From assembly GCA_003117195.1 (NCBI GenBank), contig BDSI01000050.1, positions 62,001 through 126,000 of the forward strand: 64,000 bases of DNA, read 5' to 3'. Within the stretch, counting starts at the first letter, position 1, and every line of letters begins with the position of its first letter. Shown here piece after piece: positions 34,610 through 47,342 of the stretch. A program made the position numbers and the translations under genes. The notes under the pieces were generated by a model. The model worked only from the letters and a program-made list of their open reading frames with translations, had not been told where the DNA came from and ran no database searches. The stretch comes from Eudorina sp. 2006-703-Eu-15. Its lineage: Eukaryota; Chlorophyta; Chlorophyceae; Chlamydomonadales; Volvocaceae.

Positions 34610-34940
34610 CAATAAACAGGCAGAAGCTGGGCAATACAGTCCTGAGGTTATGCACGGGTAGGTGCAGTGTTAGGGCTCGTGGGGCCCTTGGATGGCGGAT
34701 GGACGGGTCGGGTGCGTCGGCCACGGGCTGGGTCCACATGGTTTGCAGATGGGGTCACGCGAGGGGGAAGTATGGGATGCTTGAGCTTTGCAACACGGTG
34801 AGACACTGATTTATAATGTTCCAGCCAAGGCGAGGTGGGCCCCAAGCAGGGATAGGGTCAGGTGGGTTGGACATGGTGGGGATCAACAGCAGGCAGAAGC
34901 TGGGCATGCCAGCAGGCACGGGTAGCACTTAGGGAGGGCG
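34610..34940 (+). repeat. Second diverged tandem duplication
   Basis: CAGGCAGAAGCTGGGCA followed by GCACGGGTAG occurs at about 34617-34665 and again at about 34888-34925, a spacing of roughly 270 bp. The spacing is close to that of the neighbouring repeat, so both may be parts of one satellite-like region. Confidence 0.45.
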
Positions 34941-35410
34941 GCATGGGTTGGGTGTACCCCGAGAAGGCTGGGATTCATATGGATTTAGGTCAGGATGGTC
35001 TTGGCCTGATGGATGGATAGGGATGGATATCGAACCAGGTGCGCACTGCGGTTTAGCGAGGGCTAAAGGTTTCAGGCCATCGAAATGTGTTCTCGCGTCT
35101 GCAGAAAGACGTTTTCAGTGCCTCATTGTAAAAAATATGGAAAATGGTCGACAGGGCATGTAGTTAATCATATTCGTTCAACTGTCAAGATGCAGCTTGA
35201 AATAAATAAATAACGTCCGGAGCGAGGACTACTCCCAGGCCGAATCCCAGGACTACATACCCCATTAACCCATTAAATAAATACCGTAAATACGTATATC
35301 ATAATTATAATAATAATAATAGCACATAGGTAGATCGGCAGGGCATGTATATGTGCAACATAACACATACAGTGACAGTCGGAAAACCAAAAACGAAATA
35401 CGTTACTCAC

Positions 35411-37436
35411 CTAAAAGGAGTGCAACATTCGTGAGATCGATTCGCGTCGTCGAAGTAATAGAGCTAGCCGAAGTGGCCGAAGTAGCCGAACGCGTCACAA
35501 GATCAAGGCCGGGCGCCAGCGAAAGAGGGACGTCACGGAAGCCCCGCAGTACAACGTACAAGAACGAAATCGTCGCGGCGCCCACCAAACGAACCTGCAC
35601 GGCACGCAGGACCGAAACGTAACCAGAGGACCTACATCAGCAGTGCATTGTGAGATGATGGCATGAATGCGTGGATCGATGGATACACAACATTATGAGG
35701 ATGCGACGGAGTTCTGTGAGGGCCTGGCGGTGCGTGCGTATCGACGCCCGAATCAGATGCGATAGATCGAATAAATGCTGAAACGGGTAAATGATATACA
35801 TACATCTTATGATATAATGATTTGATATATACAATATATACAATATATATATAGCAGAACTTCATCACATACCTTGGCCTTCGCATAGCCGAGGTCCAGC
35901 ACTGGCCAGATAGACGTTCCATTACCGCTGATCGTCAAGGAACTGCTGCGCACCAGCGGCTGCTGCAGTACGGGGACGACTTTATTCCAGTCTGCCTCCG
36001 TCAAAAGGACATCATTCAGAAGCAACACTGATCGAACACTGAAATTGGCGATTGCGGCCACCAACTCCGGTCCCGTAGAAACAGTGGCTGCGTGCATGTA
36101 GTGCATGCGGAAGTCACGCAGACGGCGCAATTTTTAATTAGAATTGAGTCAAGTCTCGCTTGTAAGCTGACTGCCAACCCAGGCATGTGCAAACATATCG
36201 GGTAGGTGCCGGCGGACCGGGCGCCGTACTCGCTCGTCCACCTCTGCGACCTAAGGCGGACGCTCCGGCGGACTCGCGTGTTGCGACCTGGCGTCGCGCC
36301 CGTTTCGGCACCAGGCTTCGCCCCTCGTGTTTGCAAACACCTTCAGAGCGTTTGTTAGGTCGCGGGACATGGCCTGCGTGCGGGCTTATCGAGTTGGAGC
36401 TATCGTAGGGAGGCGCCAGGGTCACCCGACATGTTGCAAATTCATGGAATAAAGCAGCAAACGAGTTCTTTATGGTGCATGCTGCTGATCCTGTAAGAGC
36501 AACGCGCGGATACGTTCTGCTTTTGCCGAGTGAATGTCCTACAGCAAAACGGCCCACATAAACGGAGATTAAACGCTATACAATAATAAGTTATTAGCAA
36601 ACATCGTGTTAATAAGTTGACGCAAGTCAACGTTGCGACCGTAAAGCAGGGCCGGCAGGACCGAACAAACAAAAGCGCAGAACAATCTGCACGATAAGGA
36701 CTTCACATTGATGCAAACAATACCTAAAAATAGCATCATTTCAATGAATATGTTCGTGTTCTTCTGAAGCGGACCGAAAGCAAGGCACATAAACTAGGTC
36801 CACGTTTGGTCCGCCGATCGTACAATCCGGGTCCGCCGGACCTGGTTTATGGCCTACATATGTATGTATATTCGTCTATTATGCAGTTTATTTGCTGGTC
36901 CGTCCCGTCCATGTAATTTATTGCAGCAGCTGCACCGAATGATCGGAGTCCAAAACCGGAATTAAAACGTAGCCAGGCATGGAGGGAAAAACGCGAAGGA
37001 AAGGACCATGGTTCCCACAGGACGTGTCCAACAGCATTAATCGTAAAGCAGCATCAGGGGTATGTATTTAGCGAGAGTATGTATTAATACTGCGGCTGGT
37101 CAACTTAGTTAATGAGTTCGACGTACCTACAACGGCGTATGAATGCCCGGCGTATACCTCCGAGTTCCCCGAGAGCTGCATCCAAGAAGCGCCTGCCGGA
37201 CCTGCGTGCAAGCAAGGCAACATTATTACCTGTTTTCCATGTGTGCTTCGTATTGACAAGACAAGCAAGCAAGCCGCAAGTGCGTATCTACGTATATAGT
37301 GCGTGTCTACGTGCGTGTCTACGTGCGTATAAGTTCGCTTCAATGCCGTGCGGGTCTCGGGAACGTTTGTGTTTTTGGGCGGGGCCCCAGCGCGAAGCGC
37401 GTTCGGGGGGCCCCGCCCCCTAGGATTGCCCCTGTC

Positions 37437-37485
<49 letters not shown>

Positions 37486-40400
37486 CGTGCGTGGGTAACG
37501 GCAAAACGTTCATTATCCGCTAAACTAATTCGCAATGTTTGTCATATTAATTGTCCTCTATTGCAAGGTATCCTTGGTTTGGCTGAAAAAAATTCTTTGC
37601 GCACAAACGGTCAAAGTAAAGCTCCGCGGTCTCCATGGACCCGAGTCAACATCCACCCAACGCCTCTCGCGCTCATGTTTGTTGCAACAGGTGCCGCGTG
37701 ATGAATGCTTGGATTAGGAATGGGCGGCGCGTGCTAAATTGAACTTCGATAGTGTTCTGATGTTTGAACATCAAGATACCACCAACATCAAGATTTGCCT
37801 TTCTGTCTTGCCAGATGATTACAAATCAACAATATGTATTGAATCAAAGTTTCAAGATGCAAAGGGATAGCGTACCGAGTGCCAACGAGTTCTCCAGTTC
37901 CGATGGCCCAAAGTCAGGGTCTCACCGCGGCTTTTTCGCACCCTGTTTTTGCCTTACATTTGCTATGTAACTATTGATAGCAAACTTTAGAGGTTCACGT
38001 CTGCTGCGGGCGTGCAACTGAAGGGTTGCATGCCTGCCGACGGACCAAACAACTACAGTTTCACGGCAAAACAAGGATGCTTCAAGCTTGCTTTGTGATC
38101 ATCTGCTTGACAGACGTATGTGAGGCGACTATCGTTACCATAGTGTCGATACGGTGACCGCCGTCGCCGGCGGCGCGTACTGCAGGATGGTTTCGGGGCT
38201 GCCGACGTGTTTGGGCTTGGTGAATCTATGCACGCCGATCCCCCTTCAACATCAACGACACCCCCAATTTCACTCTCTCACACTGTTGCGCGGTAATAGA
38301 GTTTTCCTTCTAAAGCAAGCGGCCTGTACGGATTATAGGGGGCCCCGCCCTTTTCCGGCTTCGAGGAAGCCGACCCCTACTTGTTGTCCCTGCCTGACCT
38401 TTCCTCGCATAGCTTGCACGTATTTTCATCATGGCTTCTGTAATTATTCAGCAGCTCCGTTGGCATGTGTATGTGCACTTATGTATTCATACATGCTCAC
38501 CTCGGCGCTCGTACACCTCGAACTCCGCTACTCCGAGCCACGCAGTTCCATTGCCTGCATCAATTAATTAAGGCAGGGAGAAATTTCTCAGGAACGAATG
38601 GAGGTGCGATCCGTCGGTACAAAGCCTTTTGTCATGCGGATTACCGCTCCTCTATCTAGTACGTCCGGGGTATCGTTCGGGTGAGGATACGGGGCTTGCG
38701 TGGCCCCGCCCTTGCTTACGAATACACATGCCGCCTGTCGTGACGGCCCACACAGAAGGGCTTGCCCATTAACTTAATAATAACAGCACCAGAAATACAC
38801 CAATTTTGTGCAACGCTACAGCAGCGAGATCCTAAATCTCTCAAAATAAGTCTTACTCGGTTCTGCCGCGCGTTTATCCATAGCTAGCTAGGCATGTTAT
38901 TTCGTTCATTATAGTTTATTCGCGGCGGCCTTCATTAAACCAATAGATAAAGCGTGGGTGCGACGTGGGTGCGAGGTCATTGCACGTGCCAGGCAGGCCT
39001 ATTCCCCTCCATTCGTTGTTTCTTCGACATCTAAAAATTCCAAGGAAATATAATATGACAAACCTATGAAAATAATAATGCTAGCAGCTGATGACACATC
39101 TAAGCAGGATATCTGTCTATCTGGGTACTAGGGTTTAGCCGTTAAGTCCTGATGATGAGTACGTACTACGACACATTGCTTGTGTACGTTCCGTACGGCA
39201 CGCTGTGTGCGTTCCATACATCCCCTGCACAAAATCCGCACATACCTCGCTGTCATTCCGAGCGACACGCACCCCAATGCGTGGCTACCCACCTGCACCT
39301 CCGGGTCCGGGCTTGGTATCTTGAACCGAAATCCAGCGTCCTATGATGGGGGGCTCCAGAAAGATTTCAAATATTTCCAGGGTGGAGAAGACCCTGCCGT
39401 CGAACACAGTCCCCTTGAAAGCTAACGGGTTTTCTTTGATGACCGCCGTGTCCGCGGCTGTTTGGACGCTTCGTAGGCCGATACGAAATTCAGCATTCAG
39501 CAGAAAACTCGGCTGACGGCTCATTTCTGCATAGATAACGATGTGCCCTACCGGGAGAACACGCCCAAGATCGATGGAGAACCAATTGGATCGTTTGCCA
39601 TAGCTTCCGAAATATTCGATGGTGTCCAGGTCTCCATCAGTGATCCACACATCGCCGCTGGGCCCGTTATTGAAACTCGAGGGTACTACCATCTGGGTAA
39701 TAGTCCCTGCGTACACCGTCTTGAGTGAAGCGATGTTCCCTGCGTGTATTTGTACCGTACGTACCGGGCGGCGGAGCGCGAGCGGAGCACGCCGTCATCA
39801 TTCGAGAGACATGCTGGCCAGGGAGATATATATAACCAATCAGGCAAGCAAGCCACGAAGAGCCTAGTATACATGCCATCAACATATTTACAGAGAGACA
39901 TATGAAATCTGGCTAGTCTGGCATCCATGGCCAGAAGTAGTGCCGTGCGTCAACAGCGTAAATTGCACACGCCCACCTGCTTTCGAGTTCGGCATTGGTG
40001 GCCCCAATGATGAATCGGTTGATTGACCCGGTGCAGCTGGCGGAGGATTTGGCGGAGGAGGGCTTGCGCCCGCGTAATAGGAGGTCAGGTAGGAGCCCGC
40101 CAAGCCTGAGTTACGTAGGGTGTGATGACATTCCACAATGTATTGCGATTGGGGCATAAATTATTATATTTATGCATGGAGGGGCATATACATACATACA
40201 GGCAATTTCAGTGGGGTCGTCGACAAATAATGCATGCGTGCATGCACGGTTGCATCATCGAACCTCTTACGAGGTAAACCTGGCGTAATGATGTTTATGC
40301 TTAACGCACAATTGTATTCAGTAGTGCGAGCGTGACAAATGCATGTATGCGCCAAGGCACGCGCTCCAAACATCGCCAGTTCATTGCTGGGCGCAAACAT

Positions 40401-43400
40401 TAGCCGAAAATCGCACACCCACCATCAATCATCAGATAATAACCGCAAGCTATCTCCTCTGACTAACTTCAACGAAGTAACACGCACTATTGTTTGTTGC
40501 ACTCACCACTAGAATCGTACACCTGAAATTCCGCGATGCCGAGCCACGTGGCTCCGTTATCTGCCGTACGTAGGCAACCAGCGAGCGCGCACATTTTTAT
40601 AACAAAAAAACATGTATTCAGTGCATGAAATAAACAATAGATGCTGTACGCTATCCATTGTTTGGCATGCGATAGACGCAGACGGACCACCCACCTGTAT
40701 CGTATATATGTGGCTGGGCGGCATGTGCGTGTATATGTGCGTGTATTATACTTGTATGTATAAATGCGCGTCTACAGGCAGAGATGTAGAGGACGTGGCA
40801 AGCTAGTGAAGCTTAAGCAATGCTCCGTCTGCCCTGCACGTTTATTAGCATTGTTACTATGTACATATAATTATTATTGTATTAATATCGTGTTTTATTA
40901 GTACAACGGTATCAAAGCAATTGTAATATAATATTACTGTAATTATTAATATTCATTCACAATATATATATATAATAATAATATTGATATCATTATCATT
41001 GTCATGGTGGTCGCGGTCATTATCATTATTTGTCAATGCAGTTCTCTATCCTAACCTCCCCACCTGCGGCCGGCTGCATATTCTGTACAGTAATACATCG
41101 GCCAAGGATGGGCGGGTCCAAGACGACATCCACAGGATATGCCGTGGACATGTAGCCAGCATACGGGAAAGCGCTCTCGTTTCCCCTCCACACCAGTACG
41201 TTCTCTGGGATGGCGGCTGTGTCATCCAATGACCGGATTCTGCGCACGCCGACGCGGACCTCAGAGTTGCCAATGAACGATCTGCAGCATTTCACGTAGA
41301 TGATCACGCGGCTGACGTTGTAAATGGCCGCCAGGTCTAGGGAAAGCCATTTCTGGCGGTCCTCACTGCCTCCGAACTGCTGGACGGTTTTTAAATTTCC
41401 ATCCGTGGCTGTATACGAGTCATGGTCGTCCACAATATCCGCCATCCACCGGGCCGAAGCGTACACGTGCTTGCGCCAGGCGAGGTTCCCTGCTCGCACG
41501 CAAAAAAATCAACACGCACGCACGCGCGCCGGCGGCGGCCAGGAAGTAAGGTGTGTATCCCTAGTATTATTGTTATGAGTATCTTGTTATTATTATATGG
41601 ATGCTAAACATGTTTAATGTTAGTTGTAATGTACCTAGAGCGAGGTACCTCCAGCTGGGGCTTGCAGCAGCCAGTAGGCCACCGACCACAGCGTGCATGC
41701 ACCCTCATCTCGTGCATGCGGGATACATAGCGCTGAACGAACGTACGAGCGAGGGAAGCTACGTTAAGGCAACGATAGAAGCTTAAACAACCCTTGATAC
41801 ATAACGCAAACAGGGCTTACCGGTGAGATTTGAAACCGGTGGCGAAGGAGGAGCTCGCGGGGGAACCGGCGGTTGGGGTGATGGAGCAGGTGGAGGTTGA
41901 GGGGGTGGCGGCGGTGGGGGTGGCGGTGGAAACGGCGTCGGTGGAGACGGCGATGGGGGTGGCATTTTGCGGCGGCGGGATGCAGGCGGCGGCGAAGATT
42001 GAAGTGGAGGTAGAGGAGGCCGTGCCGATGGAGGCGATCGTGTATGTGGAGTGGGCCATTCACCAGGACTCGCAGGCGGTTTCAGGCTCAAGAGAGACCG
42101 GCGCGGCCGTGGAGGCGAGGGCGGCCAAGGAAGCTGGGACGACCTCCCTGCTGCATACAATCAAGCAATTTTAATTGCGATATTGTTTAGATTTAGGTTA
42201 TTTAATTAATATTTTTAAATTATTATTTACTTGATATTTATTTCTAATTTTATTTTACTATTGTTATTGTTTTCAAACGAAGTCCCATGATCCTAAATAA
42301 AGCCGGCGGAAGGTACTACGTATTTGTTCAATTTGATTGCGTATGGCAATTTAAGGTCAGCTAGCGCAGCCTGTATGTCGCGAAAGATGGAATCGTCGGC
42401 ACCATGCTGTTTGCAGCTTCCATAGGTTTGGGTTTGCCATTAGAGCGATGGCTATAGGATCACATGGTGATGAGATTAGGCGTTAGATTATTTATTAGGC
42501 GTTAAATTCAACTCCGAAGCGCTGTGGTCCCGGCAGCCGCCGAGCGGGCGGCAGGGGAGGGCGGCAGCAGGGGCATTATTGTTATTATGTTTTGGCAGAC
42601 TCGCACACGCACACGCACGCTCGTACAAATAAGCATAACACCTGGAGGAGCTATTTATTTCGCGCACCTTTCAGTCAATTATAATTATATTTACAGTACC
42701 GTACACCGGAAGTACGGTAGTTAGGCGCGCGGGCACATCGCAGTTGCCGTCCTACATGTATCTCGCTGCTGTATGTAGTCACATACAAGCGTCATGTTCG
42801 TTCGGACTGACACAATCATTTTTGATACACCGGAACTCTTGCGCCTGGCGTGTGTTAGGATGTATTTTTATTCGGCGAAATGAGCGGGCTGCATTATTGT
42901 ATGTGCCACTGTATGCCCGCGTGTATGTGCTGCAAGCAAACGTGCCTGCCTTTGACAACAAAAAGGTACGCATCATTATCGCCATTAATTACGGTGTATA
43001 AATACATTAATTATTGAAATAATATTAATTCTGCCGACCGGGCATAACGAACCTCGCCTTGCGTGTGTGGGGGCAGAGACGATGCGACGCATTTGGCTGA
43101 TGTACGTACGACGCTCGCTCACCATGCTATCTAGCCATGCATCCACCGACCTATGCCAGGCGGAACTAGCGTACGCCGTCACAACCCGCCACACAGCTAG
43201 TGCTACGTAGTCGGCGTTGGTGCGGTCGCTGCGGCTGCGCGCACATGTGTGTTAGTCCACTCGCTCCAACCAACGCGCGAAGTGTAACGTTACTAGTAAA
43301 GCATGCATGGGCTCAAACACGCAACGTCGCAACCGCGCGCGCGCCATGCTGTACGTACGAACGTACGTACATAGCTAACGATTACGCAGCATTCTCAACA

Positions 43401-44286
43401 GCAGGTAGGTAGGGGATGTCAGCACTCGCCTATCTTCTATCCGTCTAATAATCCGTCTGGGAGCTGCTGCTAGATAGCTAGCTAGTTGGAATGCGGTAGA
43501 TAGCTGGGCAGCAGCAGTCGACCATCCAACACCGACACTACTTTGCTGACGCGAAGTGCAGCCCCGTGTAACGATTCAATACATGTACATGCAGTTTGTC
43601 CGCCATGCATCGACGAATCGAGTACATAGATATGGTATCCGTCGGTCGCTTTATTTACATCTACCGCGACGCACGCGTTACGTAGATATATAGACGTATG
43701 CGTATCCACCGAACTTGGCCATTCCCTAAGGCATCGAGTTTGTGACCATGAGGTCACCGGTTCGATCCGGATCGGGACAAAATGGTTGAGTAATGGGGAG
43801 TCCCGCTTGGACAGCCCGGGTCCGAGTCCGCCCCCGGTATAAGTGGCCTTGAGCCACGGTTAAAGGGATAGCCCGAGATGTGCGCGTCAAGCGGGTCGGG
43901 CCAATGGGTCCGGCCACACACCAGGAGACGGTTTCGGGGGCCTGGTAACTCGGATAGGGGCCGCAGGCGGATACCTGCATGAACAAAATACTGGTGACCA
44001 ATGTCGACTCCCAACCCTTAAATCGGCGGTCCCCTTAACACACGCTTGGGCTTAGAGGTCCAGGAGTAAAGCTTGCTTTCTTTCTTTCTTCAGACGCATG
44101 CGTACGCACCGTACCTCCCGTCACCAAAGAAGGCGTGCACTTGGCGCTACTAGCAGCGGCCGCAGCAGCAGCTGCTGGCTCCTCCACGGTACCAAGGCAG
44201 CTCGGCAGCTGCAGGAGAAGCCCAGCAGTCAGTAAAAACGTGCGCAGGACGGCGGCGAGCAACTGCGGTCTGTTGGAGGTGAACAT
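35411..44286 (-). CDS. Copy B, N-terminal half: signal peptide, two F5/8C domains, partial beta-helix-like unit
   Basis: Exons in transcription order: 44286-44115, 42147-41821, 41489-41064, 40560-40507, 40105-39977, 39739-39293, 38554-38501, 37201-37127, 36087-35873, 35594-35411. They give 694 codons in one frame. The start ATG gives MFTSNRPQLLAAVLRTFLLT and a signal peptide core ending LPSCLG. Eight exons have the same length as in copy A or differ by whole codons; the Pro-rich exon is 24 codons shorter. No stop, splice-site or phase defect is visible, so selection kept this half intact until recently, if it is now broken. The model stops at the donor 35411, because the expected Cys-rich exon and second unit are not found downstream on this strand. 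The C-terminal half lies inverted at 24905-32711. Exon 2 has a tandem acceptor (CAGCAG), so it may start at 42150. Confidence 0.8.
37377..38385 (+). mobile_element. One-kilobase GC-hairpin element, copy 2
   Basis: It is the near-identical counterpart of 14763-15739, starting with the same GGGCGGGGCCCC hairpin and ending near CCTACTTGTT. A GT run (37440-37484) has expanded where copy 1 has GTCC repeats. It lies between copy B exons 38554-38501 and 37201-37127, while copy 1 lies on the other side of the paralogous exon. The two insertions are thus independent and young relative to the gene duplication. Confidence 0.75.
37440..37484 (+). repeat. GT microsatellite
   Basis: Twenty-two or so uninterrupted TG units lie inside the one-kilobase element. 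The other copy of the element lacks the expansion. Confidence 0.95.
43697..44050 (+). mobile_element. SINE-like repeat with tRNA-like head, copy 2
   Basis: The left end contains TTGGCCATTCCCTAAGGC, like a D-arm with box A. An anticodon-arm-like GTGACCATGAGGTCAC and a perfect box B (GGTTCGATCC, 43759-43768) follow. The rest matches 19625-20035. It lies in intron 1 of copy B and is not at the position of the first copy. The tRNA-derived origin is inferred from spacing and box B. Confidence 0.6.
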
Positions 44287-45095
44287 GCTAGATGTTTCTG
44301 CTGATGATATAACAAGTAAGCTGATTCCGCCGCCGCCACGCCGCCCTGTATGTCTGCTGCCTTCCCGCCCAGGCAAGCGCGCTCTGAACCCCCTCGTCCT
44401 GTAAGGTGGCGATAACGAAGGGTTTGCTTACATAATGAAAATGAAATGTGTTTTCCAACATACGGCAACATTCAGGTCGATCGCACTGCACGGAGCGCCG
44501 CAAGCTAGCAAGCAATGCACTAACGCCCTCTCACGCTGTAAACTTTCAAAGTGCCGGGGTGAGCCCGTAACTCACAGAACAGTACATAGCAAATGAACAA
44601 AATATTTTTACCTATTTCAGAAGATACCAAGGATGGTTTGCCTTACTTCACCTGTATCGTCCTTTTGAGGCCGGGCAGGTTGCTGGCCCGAAGCAGCCGA
44701 TAGGTGCTTTTGCGTGGTGAACTGCTTGCAGAAAATTAAACAAGGACCTAGCTAGCTCGTTTCCTAATAAGCGTGTTTCATCCGAAAGACAGTGTGAAGA
44801 CAGTACTTACGCGAGCATCTTCTGTATGGGAACAAAATGTTGACACCAGTCAACCAATAAAAACAATATTAAGCAGGCATCTTTCAGCAAGCCAAGCTCA
44901 GTTGGAGCGGCCAGAGCGCGCCCGAGAGTAGTGGGCCTTATTTTGTTCAATAGAGCAGCAGAAAACGTACGCTTTGCTTATGCACCTTACTACTGGATCA
45001 GGTCGGATCCAAACTACTAATATAAATCTGATATAAATGGAATAATGTTCTGATGCTCCATCATCAAGTGTACAGGCGCTTAAATAAGTACGACA
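44287..45095 (-). promoter_or_regulatory. Copy B upstream region conserved with copy A
   Basis: This is the counterpart of 22153-22925, with the same blocks in the same order (GCTGATTCCGCCGCCGCCAC near the start codon, CTGTATCGTCCTTTTGAGG, ACGCGAGCATC, GTGGGCCTTAT, ATCAAGTGTACAG). Indels between the copies immediately before the ATG are not multiples of three, which fixes the ATG at 44286 as the start. Confidence 0.5.
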
Positions 45096-47342
45096 TAGGT
45101 GCTTGTGATGCACAAGCAATCAGCAGCAGAAGGCGCTATATGATGTATCTCATAGTCATTCGTCCTTCGATAGCGGTATTTTCATTTGTGTCCATGTGTA
45201 GCAACCTGCATTTGGCAGATGTAAGGGGCAACTGCAGTCTCCAATTTGGGCATTTGATATCATCAGTGTGCATGAATGTAGCTAGGGGGAAGTAAGTGTT
45301 CGGGTTTTGTGAAAAGGCATACGGGCACCTGGGCGGGGTCTACTTGTCGCCGGACGGAGCCGCCGGATGTAGTATGTAGAGACGGAACCTACCCTACCTC
45401 GCAGCAGGCAGGTCTTGCGCAGGTCGTACGTCTCACCTACCTACCCGACAGGCGAGACGATCATAGATGCGTTTTCCAAAAATGATCAGTATGAATAATG
45501 GATATAGCTACTATCAAATACCTACAGTAAGTTTTATTATGATGTATTGAATCAGTTGAGTTACTACCAGCCAGTGCAAGACGACGCAAAGTAATAAGTA
45601 TCGATCTATCGGACGGTTGGGGACCCATTTGGGCTCCCTGCCTACATACCTACGTATCTTGTCGGCTTCTGTACGGCTATGCTGTGCCGGCTTACAACAA
45701 GTCCGCACAACGTGCGGCGCGTTCGTCCATGAAAACGGGGATGTACGTATGAACCTCTATCTGGCGGGGGAAACCAAGCAATCAAGCAAGCAATAATCCG
45801 CGATGATTGTTCGGTGCGACGCAAGTAAGTAAGGGTTAGAACGCATCGGCTCCATCGATCCATCTGCCGTGCCGACACGCGCGCGGCAGGCTGGCCACCC
45901 ACGCACCCACCCACCCATGCATAATCTACATAATCTGAGAGGCCGGCGGTTTCCAATCAGTGGCTACTGACAGCGTGGAGGCGGCGGGTGCGTGCGTGCC
46001 TCTGGCTATCTATCTAGCTATCTTGCTTGTTATTACTGATGTTACAGTAGTGATGTTACAGTTTCAGTGACGTGTAGCCTGTATCGATCGATAACAACGA
46101 TGTGCAGCAGACTGGGCCCACAGCCAAGGCCGTGCTACGTAGCGTCTTACAATGTACACATATATATGTGCGGGTCTGGCGCGCACGCACGGTCTCCAGG
46201 ATGAAAATCCGATGAGGCAATCCTGGCGCATTAGTAGCATCAGTAACCTGCTGCGTGGTGTGCATTGATGATGGCTGGTATATATAGCTGCATGAACGCC
46301 CCTCGGGTGGTGGTGAAGGGTTGCGCAGTCCTTGATAGGGCGGGGTACATGAGAGGCGGCGGCTACAAGGGTATTGGACTTGTCGCCCGGTCAGGACGGA
46401 CTAGCTACATACGTAGGGTCGACGGTCGGGCCTTGTAAACTTTTGCTCAACCTCGCTCAAGCGTAAACGCGTGAGACCTTGATGGTATGGACTTGACAAA
46501 ACGCCTCAATATGTGCGCGCCATCCAATGAAGCTGTAGCAGGGCAGCCAGCGGCTCGACCATTGCGTACGTACGTGCGTGTATGTTATTCTGTGCGACAC
46601 GCCGCTATGGTAGTGATGCGTTTTGTATTACGATGACGAGGCTCGAGCGAACAACAATTACGCGGCTCGTACTAATGAAACGGACGACATGCCATCAGCG
46701 GCATACACGCATACTGGAGGAACATACAGCCGTACGGCGGTCTACTAGGGGTTCTACATGTAACTCCCAACTGACAAACGGGTTGAGCCGAAACAGGTTT
46801 GTTCCTTTTTGAAAAGTCTCTCATCACATTTCACAGTAGTGCCGTTCCAGAAGTTCTGCCATCACAGCAGTTTTGGTCCAACTTGACTCACGAAGTTGAC
46901 TGGCTATTCTTTATTTACACAGTTGTGGAGGTAGAGTTTTCTAGATTTTCTGTTGAAGTAACTATGTGAAACTTCGTTCCGAGGCTTGCTGAGCTCATGG
47001 AACTCCACAATTGCAATTCGTAAAACAAAGCTCGATTTCCACATAAATGTCACTTTGAGGGTTGTGAGGACAACATGGATCTTGTCGAGGCTTTTGGTGC
47101 TCGGACAACGGGTCACCATGGAGCAGTGGATTACACGGAGCGGCTTGAGAGCGGAGCTTCTGGAGATCTCGTGATCATTGATGCGCCGGTGGCGAGCACA
47201 TCGGAGGCTCCGCAACTCTTCATCGATACGACTATCCGTCAGGCGTCGAGGTCAGCACGTCGGTGTTATCGATACTCCCGTGTTTCGAAAGGGGAGCATT
47301 CCTCAATCGGCCCATGGCCCGAACCTTTACAAGCCAGCTAGC
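45096..47342. other. Spacer between copy B and VPS18; composition boundary
   Basis: Nothing coding is recognised. The two flanking genes diverge, so both promoters lie here. Base composition changes from the AT-richer, TACGTA-rich left part to the GC-rich right part near 47.2 kb. A 103-codon minus-strand frame at 46904-47215 has no recognised domain. Confidence 0.5.

Larger units (their letters stand above)
32712..35410. other. Spacer between the two oppositely oriented halves of copy B
   Basis: No exon is recognised. On the minus strand the next expected exon after 35594-35411, the Cys-rich one, is absent here. The stretch holds diverged tandem repeats at 33965-34465 and 34610-34940. One breakpoint of the supposed inversion should lie within it. 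Confidence 0.55.

Noticed and set aside
43740..43790. Functional tRNA gene
   Set aside because: A box B is perfect, but no complete cloverleaf can be drawn and the sequence is part of a longer dispersed repeat.
46904..47215. 103-codon minus-strand gene upstream of VPS18
   Set aside because: No domain, no paralogue and no splice context; its length is within chance expectation.
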